Program-made: the position numbers and the translations under genes
Notes under the pieces: model-generated
The model's database searches: none
Seen by the model: only the letters and a program-made list of their open reading frames with translations
What the model was told of the DNA's origin: nothing
In this document: positions 56,301 to 64,000 of the stretch, one piece after another
Numbering within the stretch: the first letter of the stretch is position 1
Layout of the letters: every line of letters starts with the position of its first letter
NCBI GenBank assembly: GCA_964036045.1
Contig: OZ038381.1
Coordinates: forward strand, 146,825,596-146,889,595
Reading direction: 5' to 3'
Origin: Eutreptiella sp. 'Long Island Sound 2002'
Lineage: Eukaryota > Euglenozoa > Euglenophyceae > Eutreptiales > Eutreptiaceae
DNA: 64,000 bases

Positions 56301-57698
56301 CCCCTGAGCCGCACGGGACGCAGCCCCGCACACCCCCCCACCATGCAGCTCCGCCCGTACATGGGGGCAGCCCGCCTCATGACCCTGCTGTGGCCGGGCC
56401 CAGACGGCCCCACCCAAAGCTACCCCAACCTCACTGAACAGGACATGCCCGGCATCCAGCGATGCTTCTTCGGCACGCTCTACTGCCTCCAGCAAGTACA
56501 CCCACACCTCCTGGAGCTGAAGTGGACCCCCCCCGGATGACCCACCTACCCGCACAGCCGAGACAACACCACTACCCCACCACTTACCACACATGACACC
56601 ACCGACAGCACCAGCACCGGCAAACACGCGGCACACCAGGGAAAGCGCGTGCACACACCCGATGCTCTGACCCGCACCCTCATCCTAATTATCCACAGTG
56701 GGGAGCATCCAGCGCGGAGCTCCGCTTTTCGGGACCCCCCGCAATCCCCGACATCCGTCTCCTCTGCCTCCGACTCGACAACCCCCACCACCACAACTGC
56801 CTCATCCGCCGCCAACACCACATCCTCGTCAAGCACACCAACCCCCAAGACGGCGGAGAGAATCTTTCAAACGGGCCCCCACACGTGTCCTCACCGCAAG
56901 CGCCCCCGCCAGCGCCAAGGCGCACGCAGCGTGGCAACCAACTACTGGCCAAGCGGGACGGCGACCAACCACAGCGAAGCCCGCGCCCGCAGCCCGGCTG
57001 AAACCCAAGACCCTGCCAAGCAGCCGCCCAAACCCATCGCCGCACGGCGGCCCCAGCCCGCTGCCAAACCCAAGCCTAAGCCCAAGCCCGGCACCACGGC
57101 GTCTACGCCCTCCGAAACCAGCCATCCCAGACCCGGCAAGAGCAGTGCCCAGCACGGAACCCCCCCAAAGTCACCGACGCCGCCGCCACCACCTTCATTG
57201 CAGAAAGCGCCGGGGCCGAGGCTCGACGCACCTTGTCACACCAGCACTCAAAATGCGCACCCCAGGCCCACAGACCGCCCCTGACCAGACCGAGGCAACG
57301 CCAGGGCCAACCAGCAGCGTCCCCGCCCTCCTACGGGCCCCCGATGTCTGCGCACATCCAGCAGATGCCCCGCTACCGCCGCCCCCGCGGATCCCAACCC
57401 AACCCGGAAGCGGAGACGGTGTCCGCGTACCCACACCCCCGCTCCCCACGCACCCACACAGCAGAGGACTACGAGGACCCCCCCGGGCCCACCAGGGCGA
57501 CCAGTCCCCATGACACCACAACACACACCCACACCCACACCCACACCACCGCCCAAGGCCAGGGCTTCGCCCATAGAAAGTGGCCGCAGCGCTGGACCCA
57601 CAGGCAGCTCTGGGAGCTGCGAAAGTGGGCCCCGGCAGAGCCCTCCCTCGAGGGCCTGGTCTGCGGGCCGGCAGGGTCTTTTCTTGCCCGATTCTTCG
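53364..57698 (+). mobile_element. T-poor proline-rich element, copy V
   Basis: Plus-strand composition as in copies I and III (C- and A-rich, T-poor) with many Pro/His-rich frames. A Cys/His stretch (WICLGAPHHLIHCAQC, about 53630-53690) and a Trp/Arg segment (MGLKTRFREAHRWHIRAR, 54242) are the only ordinary-looking parts before 55440. The LWELRKW motif near 57600 links it to copy III. It is cut at 57699 by gypsy-3 gag, and no ACCT tail remains. Whether it belongs to the LINE fragment just upstream is not settled. Confidence 0.5.
55440..56540 (+). pseudogene. ORF1-like coding stretch of copy V
   Basis: Ordinary protein sequence runs across three frames: MLLLHTLPTTQRIRAATFVQ and GVRDFLFDAFLHVS (55500-55630), SRGWVDTKGHTCYHEP, CMTLMYNGHYTL and TCTWTVNGTK (to about 56035), then REDEPEDTNIPGTWARKSLD, MYCVAKWTQRTWQILAEQW and FFGTLYCLQQVHPHLLEL to TGA at 56538. 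The joins need at least two small indels. The last frame, about 56040-56540, is the cleanest. No family is recognised. Its Trp content and acidic patch distinguish it from the low-complexity surroundings. Confidence 0.45.
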
Positions 57699-57715
57699 CC
57701 GGCACCCTGTCCTGA
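57510..57715 (+). pseudogene. LWELRKW segment of copy V
   Basis: Contains KWPQRWTHRQLWELRKWAPA and PSLEGLV, closely matching copy III at 31318-31405. It is truncated at 57699 by the gag sequence of gypsy-3, before the second conserved segment. Confidence 0.55.
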
Positions 57716-58550
57716 ACCTGGTGCCTATCATAGGGCCCCTGTCGGTGTGCGCCCTCTTCCAATGCCTGGCTATAAAATGCCAGAGCCTCGCTTTACTCTG
57801 CTGAGTGGCCTGAGAGGTCCTGAGTCTTGTGGAGGACGAAGAAGAGGATCTGAAAGATCTTCTAACAGGTCCCTGACGCGCTCCAAAATAAAGGAAGCCC
57901 TCTGTAGCGCTACTAGTGAGCCACTGGCCGGCATCACTCAAGAAATCCGGGACAAACTAAAGCCCCTGATTACACCTCACGGGTCACCTGTGACCATTAG
58001 TGGTTCTCCGAACCGAGTACAGGCCAACCACGTGGTCGCCGGCCTTACCCATACCCTGGGTGGTCTGAGAAGCCAACCTACGCCGGCCTCTGCAACTGTT
58101 CCACGAAGCCACCTCCCGCCAACAATTGCACAACCGCCCTACGGCAATGTGGAGAATTCCATACGTGCTGAGCTGGACCGGCTCGGGCTGACAGCCTTGT
58201 GGTTGATGTCGAGCCCTATGGCGCCAGTGACTTAGGCGGTGACCCTTCGGACGACGAACCGCCATCCCTATAGTCAGCTTCACCCTCTGATGACGATTAT
58301 CCTGAGGACCCGGAGAACCCGAGTGACAAGAAGAGGAAGAAGTAGAGGGAGATGAGGCACAACGAGAGGCGCCGCTCCAAGGTGGCTAAGGCTATGGCCA
58401 CCTCAAACATTGTGGTGAACCTGCCTAAGTTCACTGGGAAGGACCTCAGCGAGTTTGTGGAGAGTCTCTGTAGGTTCCTGAGGATAACCGGCCAGACCCG
58501 GGCTAGTGGGCGGGTGAAGTGTGACGTACTCTTGCAATGTTGCAAGACAA
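57699..58550 (+). pseudogene. gag fragment, gypsy-3a
   Basis: Begins at a point homologous to 63862, with matching text (KPGAYDRAPVG versus EPGAYHRAPVG; LPMPGYKMPEPRF). It continues through SKIKEALCSATSEPLAGITQ to a stop at about 58235. In another frame from 58352 it has NIVVNLPKFTGKDLSEFVES, a capsid-like segment seen in LTR-element Gag (RFLRITGQTR...CDVLLQCC). The ACCT-tailed copy IV cuts it at 58550. It differs from gypsy-2 gag, so this is another family. Confidence 0.65.
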
Positions 58551-58578
58551 AGGTAGGTTGGTAGGTAGGTAGGTAGGT
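58551..58578 (-). repeat. (AGGT)n tail of copy IV
   Basis: aggtaggttggtaggtaggt... on the plus strand, i.e. (ACCT)n at the 3' end of a minus-strand element, with one irregular unit. Confidence 0.8.
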
Positions 58579-59094
58579 GCACTCGGTCGTGGAGAGGCGC
58601 CCCATGCTTCCCCCTTGCTTCGCCGCTGTGACGGACAGGAAGGAGCCCCGCGCATGAAGAGGGAAAGCAACTTACATCCCGCTAAACCTCACTGGTGGCC
58701 CCCAACAAAGCAGCCTCGCGCAACATCGGGAGGGCTGATCGCCGCCAGCGTGACGTGCTTGTCACGCCAGGAAGGTGTGTTGGCGTGCTTGTGCACGTTC
58801 CCTCCTGTTGGCGGAACCCTAGGGGTTCACCGGACTTCCTGGTGTATCCCGTTCCCAATGCATGCATGCATGTTCTTGGTACTGGGGTTTCGAGGTGCTT
58901 GGATGTCGCACGCTCCGCCTTGAGTCCCAAAGCAGCGCAGGCCTTAGCATGCAGCCTTACCACCGGTCTCTGGGTCACGTTTGGCCGGGTCACCTGCATG
59001 GCAAGGGGTTGCCTCAGTGCCCGGGCTATGGACAGTGGGCTTTCTGCTGTTGTGTGGTGCTTTTGTTCGGGTCTGGGCTTCGCGGTAATCCAGC

Positions 59095-60720
59095 CAATCC
59101 TGGCTGGGGTCTAGGGTGTGTGTGTTTGGATTTGGGTTTTGCCTGCACCCCGCCAATCCTGGCTGGGGTGTTGGGGTGTGTGCGCTCATGCGCGCGCTCC
59201 GCCCCTACCCCGCCATTCCTGGCTGGGGCGTCTGGTGCTTGTGTTCGGGCATGGATGTACCCCGCCAATTGTGGCTCGTGTGTTTCGTGCGGGTTTGGGT
59301 TTTGGCTTCACCCCCGCAATCCTGGCTGGGGTGTTGGGGTGTGTGTGTTTGTGTGCCCTCTCCGCCTGTACTCCGATGATCCTGGCTGGTGTGTGCGGTG
59401 TGGGTGTCTGTGCTTGGTTTTGGGTTTCGGCTGCGCCCCGCTATTCCTGGCTGGGGTGTTGGGGTGATGGGTTTGTGTGTGTCCTCCGCCTGTACCCCGC
59501 CAATCTTGTCTGGGGTTCATGGTGCGTCTGTGGGCGTAAGGGTTTCAGCTTTCACCCCACCAATCCTGGCTGGGGTGTCCGGGCGTGTGTGTTTGTGGGG
59601 TTGCTCTGCCTGCAGCTCGCGTGTCCTGGCTGGGTTGTGCGTTGTGGGTGTGTGTGCTTGGGTGCGGGTGGAGGCTGCCCCCAACCATTCCTGGCAGGAG
59701 TGTTGGGGTGTGTGTCTTTGTGTGCGCGTTCCGCCGGTACCGCGCCATTTCTGGCTGGAGTGTTGGGGTGTCTGTCTTTGTGTGCGCGTTCCGCCCGTAC
59801 CCCGCCATTCCTGGCTGCGGTGTTCGGGCGTGTGTGTTTTTGAGCGCGGTCCGCCCGTACCCCGCCAATGCTGTCTGGTGTTTTTGGTGCGTGTGTGTCG
59901 AGCCTGGGTTTGACTTGCACCCTGCCAATATTGGCTCGGCTGTTGGGCTTTTGTGTGCGTGCTCCGCTTGCATCCCGCCAATCCTGGCTGGGGTGTGCAG
60001 TGTGGATGTCTGTGCTTGGGTTGGGCTTTCGGCTGCGCCCCGTGATTCCTGGCTGGGGTGTTCGGGTGTTTCTGTTTGTGTGCGCGCTCCGCATATACCC
60101 CTGCAATCCTGGCTAGGGTTCGTGGTGCATGTGTGTGGGTTTGAGTTTCAGCCTTCACCCCGCCGGTCCTGGCTGGAATGTTCGGGTGTGTTTGTTTGTG
60201 TGCGTGCTCCGCTTGTACCCCGCCACTAGTGAATGGGGTGTGCGGTGTTGGTGGGTGCACTTGGGTTCGGGTTTCGGCTGCGCCCCGCCATTCCTTGATT
60301 GGGTGTTGGGGTGTGTTTGTTTGTGTGCACGCTCCGCCTGTACTCCGCCAATCCTGGCTGCGGTTTGCAGTACTTGTGTGTCGGTTCAGGTTTTTGGATT
60401 GCACCCCGCCAATCCTCGCTGGGATGTTGAGATGTGCGTGTTTCCGTGTGTGCTCCGCCTGTAACCCGCCACTAGTGGCTGGGGTGTGCGGTGTTGGTAT
60501 GTGTGCTTGGGTTTCAGTTCTGGCCGTGCCCCGCCATTCCTGGCTGCGGTGTGCGGTTTTTCTCTTTGTGTGCGGGCTCCGCCTGTACCCCGCCGTTCCT
60601 GGCTGCGGTGTGCTGTGGGGGTGCGTGTTGCTGGGGTCTGGTTTCGGCGGCGCCCCGCCATTCCTGCCTGGGGTGTTGGAGTGTGTGTGTTTGTGTGCGC
60701 CCTCCACCTGTACCCTGCCA
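59095..60720 (-). repeat. About 60-bp tandem array of copy IV
   Basis: tggctgggg cores occur at 59101, 59160, 59220, about 59272, 59323, 59383 and 59449, a spacing of 51-66 bp, continuing to about 60720 (roughly 28 units). Consensus on the plus strand: ccccgccattcctggctgg then ggtgtt..ggtgtgtgt. It alternates between two flavours with tttgtgtgcgcgctccgcc or cttgggtttcgggtttcggc. Confidence 0.85.
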
Positions 60721-62160
60721 GTCCGTGCGTCAGTTTGTGGTGTGCCGGTTGAATGTTGCCTGGCACCTGCAGCTGTGCCGTGGTTTGTTGCGTGCTGTGC
60801 GCGCCTCCCGGGTTTGCGGCACCCGGTGGCGGTTGTTCCTTGGCACCTGTCCGTGTGCCTTGGTTGTTGCCGGCGGCGGGCCTCTCTGGCGTGCCTCGTG
60901 GCCCCGCGTAGTGCGCCGCGACTCGTCCGGTCCGGTCGCTCTCGGTGCTCCGGTCGGTTTTCCCGACGCCGTGGCGCCTTTCCTCCTCCATTTCCTGGGC
61001 GGCTGCGCGGGGCATGTGGAGGACAGCGGAGAACCAGGCTCATTGTGCCTACCCCTGGCCCCTGCCAAGGCAGGGACGCTGGGCTCGCTCCGCGTCACAC
61101 CCGTTCGGGGCCCCGCGATGGGGATGTCCCTGGCGGGTCCCGCCGGCGTCGGTTATGGGCTGAGTGTGCTGCGCTGGGTTGGCGTGTGCGGACCCGATCA
61201 CTCACATGTCAGGTTTCCCATACCATCCTTCTTTCGACGGGGGCCTCGGCCGGCGCACCGGGGCTGTTTTGTTTGGACGCCGACACCTCCCCTTTGGTGT
61301 CGGAGGACACCACACCTGAGTCCTGTGCGTGTGTCCGTGTGCGTGCTCTGCTTGGTTGGGTCGGGCAGGCCGGCCTATCGGACGCGTTTGGGTGCGCCTC
61401 ATCTGTCCTTGGGCCGTTTTGTCTTCCTCATTTGCTCGGCCCCCTCAGGGCTGGGGCTGCCCTTTTCTTGTCCTTTTGTTTCATTTCTTTCTTTTCTTTG
61501 ACTTGCTCCTTTTGCACCCCCACTGTCTCGGGGTTTTTCTGGTTTCCAGCCCTGGCTGTTCTGGGCCTTGGCGCTGTGTGGTTTCCCTCCCCCCCCCCCG
61601 CCCCCCCCCCTTTCTTTTTCCGCCGTGGTTTGCGCCTTGGGACTCCGTCTTCTTGGCTTGCTGTTTGTTTTGCCCTGTTTGGCCTTGGGTGTTTCCCCCC
61701 CCCGCCCCTCTTTCTTTGCCTTTGCTCTTGGTTTTGTTCCCTTGTTGTCCGTTGCGTTTTCTTTCTTTGATTTTTTTTCTTCTCCGAGCCCCTGTCTGCC
61801 TCCCCCGTTTCTCCGTTGTTCCTGCTCTTTTTGGCCCCATGTGTTGTCTCCGCCTGCTGTTTGTTTTTGTTTCTGCGGCGGAGGGGGCTGCTCTGCGTTT
61901 TATTTGTGCCGTGCCTGCTTGCCCTGCCGTGCTTTGTGCCGTGCTGTTCCTTTTGCTGGTGTTTGTTCCCTTGTTGTGGTGCGCCCTGTGGTGGTGGTGG
62001 TGCTGCCCCCCCCCCCCCCCGGCCGTAGCCCTTTCTGTTTGTGGTGTGTTTCGTCCCGGCCGCTCTGTTGGTTTTTCTTTTGCGTGCCCCTGTTTCTTGT
62101 TGTGCCCTGCACCCACTTGTGGTGTGGTCCGCTGTGTGGTGTGTGAGCTGCTGTGCTGGC

Positions 62161-62700
62161 GTGCTGCGGTGCGGTGGTTCGTTCTGTGGTCTCGTTGCTT
62201 GCTGTCCTGCGCTGTCGCTTGCTGCGCTGTTTTTGTTTTTGCGGTCCCTGTGTGCCCGGCCGTTTGTTGCCGTGTTGTGCTCCCTTGTTGTCTGTTGTGT
62301 GCGGTGCCGTTCTTGTGGCCCGCTGTCTGTTGTGTTACTTGGCTGCGTTCTGTTGTGCTGTGTTGTTGTTTTGTGTTGTCGCATGTTGTTGTGCGTTGTG
62401 CGGTGCCCGTCTTTGGTGGTCCGGGCCGTTTCTGTGTTGTGGTGTCTCGTGTCGTGGTGTGCCTCCCTGTGCTGTGTTGTTTGGTTCGTTTTGTTGCGGT
62501 GTTTTCGTTGTTCGCTGCCCTGCGCTGGCGCGGCGTCCTTGGGTGTGGCGCTGTTGTTCCCTGTGGCGCTGCTTGTGGTGTGTTGGGCTGTTCCTCCCTG
62601 TGTTGTCTTTGGTGGCGCATCTTGTGCGGTGCTGTGGTGTTCTGTGCTGGCCTGCCTTCGTCGTGTTGGCCTGCGGTGTGTTCCGCTGTTGTTTGCTCGC
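62161..62700 (-). repeat. T-free (plus strand A-free) region of copy IV
   Basis: My line-by-line count gives three A in 540 plus-strand bases (one each in the lines at 62281, 62341 and 62581). The words (tgctgtgttg, gcggtg) are the complement of the CAGCAC words at 16621-17760. Confidence 0.88.
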
Positions 62701-63082
62701 TGGTTGGTGTCTGGTGTTACTCCCTGTTTTTCTCTGCCGTTCTGTGTTGGTCCGGACTGCTTTTGTGGTTCTCTGCTGCGCGCTGTGCTCTTGTGATGGC
62801 GTGTGTTGTCGCTTGTGTCCCTGTCTGGTTGCGTGGCCCGCTGTGCCGTTGTGTGTTGTCGTGCTTTGTGGTGCCCTGCTTCCCTATGTTGTGTTCTGTG
62901 GCGCCGTGTGTCCGTGGGGTGCCGTGCTGTGGTGCCCTGCTGCCTTTTTTGTTTCGCTGGTGGTGTTTGTTTGTTGTTGCTGCCTTTTGCTTCCTCTGCA
63001 AAATCCAGAAAAATGTTTTTGCCTCTTTGAAAATACACAAAAATTATACCCAACGCAACACACGCGCGAGCAACAATTTCAT

Positions 63083-63346
63083 CCTTTTGCACTTTGGGAA
63101 CTTGGGAGCGTTTGGACTATCATTTCATTTCACCAAAAACATTGCCACGTGGAAAGCAAGGCATCAACAAGAAGCGGCAGGAGCAAGCAGGAGCAGAATA
63201 CAAAACAAACACATCAAAGGCTTCATCAGTGAAAGATGTTCAAGCTTTCTGGGAGCAGGACTGTACAGTTCTTGTGTACCTCCATCCCCGTGCAGTACAA
63301 CTTGTACGCCGAGACTAATCACTCTTGAAGGGCGGAAGAATATATC
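63083..63346 (+). other. Leader of gypsy-3b
   Basis: Ordinary composition resumes here after copy IV. It precedes the gag start at 63347. An LTR may be present but no repeat partner is in the window. Confidence 0.35.
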
Positions 63347-63599
63347 ATGGACACCAAAGACACTGGAGGGACGACAGCGCCCTCAGCGGCACCAGCCAAG
63401 GTGGCACCAAAGCCCAAACCTGCTGGTGAACTCTGTACCTTCAGTGCCCTTACGTGGGCTTGACGATGATTCTTTTGGAAGTTTGGGAGCTGCCTTCAGC
63501 AAGTTGCATGTGCCGACACCTGAAGGCAAGGCGAAGGAGAAGTATGCAGGGGAAGGAGGAGCCAAAGGCGACTGTGAAGGCAGGCATGTGAACAAATGA
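63347..63599 (+). pseudogene. gag N-terminus, gypsy-3b
   Basis: ATG at 63347 opens MDTKDTGGTTAPSAAPAKVA, 38 codons to TGA at 63461. Another frame continues with SVPLRGLDDDSFGSLGAAFS and KLHVPTPEGKAKEKYAGEGG to 63599. A frame change near 63440 therefore breaks it. The Pro/Ala/Lys-rich start and its place before the main gag frame support the call. Confidence 0.4.
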
Positions 63600-64000
63600 T
63601 GTACCCTCCGGTGATGGGCCCTCTGAGAGCGCACCAGGCCCAACCGAACACCCTACAGCATTCTCTCATACGGCCACTACACTCCCAACTACACATTTCC
63701 GAAACATCCTGTCCTACAACCACTCCACCCGTGGCGGGGGACACAGGATTTACTAGCATGCCTTACCCAACCCATAATGTGGAACCACACGCTACTGAGC
63801 AACCTATGGCACCTTCAATCAGCGAGGCCGTGACCGCTGCCTCATCGTACGTTGGTATCCACAAGCCGGCCCCCTGTCCTAAACCTGGTGCCTATGATAG
63901 GGCACCTGTCGGTCTGTGCCCTCTTACAATGCCTGGTTATAAAATGCCAGAGCCTCGCTTCACTTCGCTGAGTGGCCTGAGAGGTCCTGAGTCTTTTGTA
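63596..64000 (+). CDS. gag, gypsy-3b, running off the window
   Basis: An open frame of at least 135 codons starting MMYPPVMGPLRAHQ and still open at the window end. Near its end CPKPGAYDRAPVGLCPLTMP and GYKMPEPRF match gypsy-3a at 57700-57800. The first part is Pro/Thr/His-rich. Assignment to Gag comes from its homology with the gypsy-3a frame that leads to the capsid-like segment at 58352. The true start may be the ATG at 63347 with a frameshift between. Confidence 0.5.
   Translation, partial: MMYPPVMGPLRAHQAQPNTLQHSLIRPLHSQLHISETSCPTTTPPVAGDTGFTSMPYPTHNVEPHATEQPMAPSISEAVTAASSYVGIHKPAPCPKPGAYDRAPVGLCPLTMPGYKMPEPRFTSLSGLRGPESFV

Larger units (their letters stand above)
58551..63080 (-). mobile_element. 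ACCT-tailed element, copy IV (inverted)
   Basis: Sense is the minus strand, so here the plus strand is A-poor. In sense order: block with the T-rich acceptor-like TTTTGCAG (about 63060-63000), T-free region (62950-62150), G-rich region (61790-61560), less repetitive T-poor sequence (61500-60720), about 60-bp array (60720-59095), unique 3' region matching 6142-6607 (59060-58579), tail. It lies inside gypsy-3 sequence. Plus-strand frames up to 756 codons are open because the strand lacks A. Confidence 0.75.

Noticed and set aside
52478-57715. A single large gene spanning the T-poor region
   Set aside because: Coding signal switches frame many times and matches separate pieces (LINE C-terminus, ORF1-like segments). 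A spliced gene would need many introns, for which no consistent splice sites are seen.
61329-63599. Plus-strand frames of up to 756 codons
   Set aside because: Same artefact on the A-poor strand of copy IV. Real coding signal appears only after about 63347.

Overview
The window looks like part of a large, transposon-rich eukaryotic nuclear genome. An algal or other plant-lineage genome is my best guess from the mix of Ty3/gypsy, APE-type LINEs with RNase H, and hAT elements, but no host marker gene settles it. There are no operons, ribosome binding sites, rRNA genes or convincing tRNA genes, and almost every protein-like stretch is a broken transposon gene.

Layout. 1-6627: a T-poor, proline-rich element ending in (ACCT)5 (copy I), split at 4240-6141 by a small LTR retrotransposon. 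6628-9478: decayed coding sequence of unknown family, then a coiled-coil/Gln-rich reading frame. 9549-11330: a 286-bp duplication and a 184-bp satellite. 11340-13002: no gene seen. 13003-16089: the 3' part of a Ty3/gypsy element on the minus strand (gypsy-1). 16090-21116: T-depleted element copy II with a 65-bp tandem array and an (ACCT)4 tail. 21116-40200: a second, near-identical gypsy (gypsy-2, minus). It is split by a nearly complete LINE on the minus strand (LINE-B, 25439-36364, poly(A) and 19-bp target duplication), which is itself split by copy III (30602-33760). A 960-bp insertion with a 15-bp target duplication sits in the gag region. 40200-44400: a 5'-truncated LINE (LINE-A, minus). 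44732-48312: a hAT transposon (minus). 49306-51520: a broken relative of LINE-A on the plus strand. 52270-57698: the C-terminal end of another LINE followed by T-poor proline-rich sequence (copy V). 57699-58550: gypsy-3 gag fragment. 58551-63080: copy IV, an inverted ACCT-tailed element whose plus strand is A-poor. 63083-64000: start of another gypsy-3 gag, running off the window.

The outstanding feature is the ACCT-tailed family. Read in the direction of the tail, its members have nearly no T: 2 T in 1,320 bases at 16621-17940, and 3 A in 540 bases on the complementary presentation at 62161-62700. The two longest copies (II and IV) share one plan: a short T-rich block, a T-free CAGCAC-like region, a G-rich region, a tandem array of about 60 or 65 bp, a unique region of about 0.5 kb, and (ACCT)n. 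The very long reading frames in these stretches (up to 1,407 codons on the minus strand) follow from the absence of T, because every stop codon and its complement needs T or A in the right strand.

The genes do not form a pathway. The region is a nested record of retrotransposition, in which insertion order can be read from target-site duplications.
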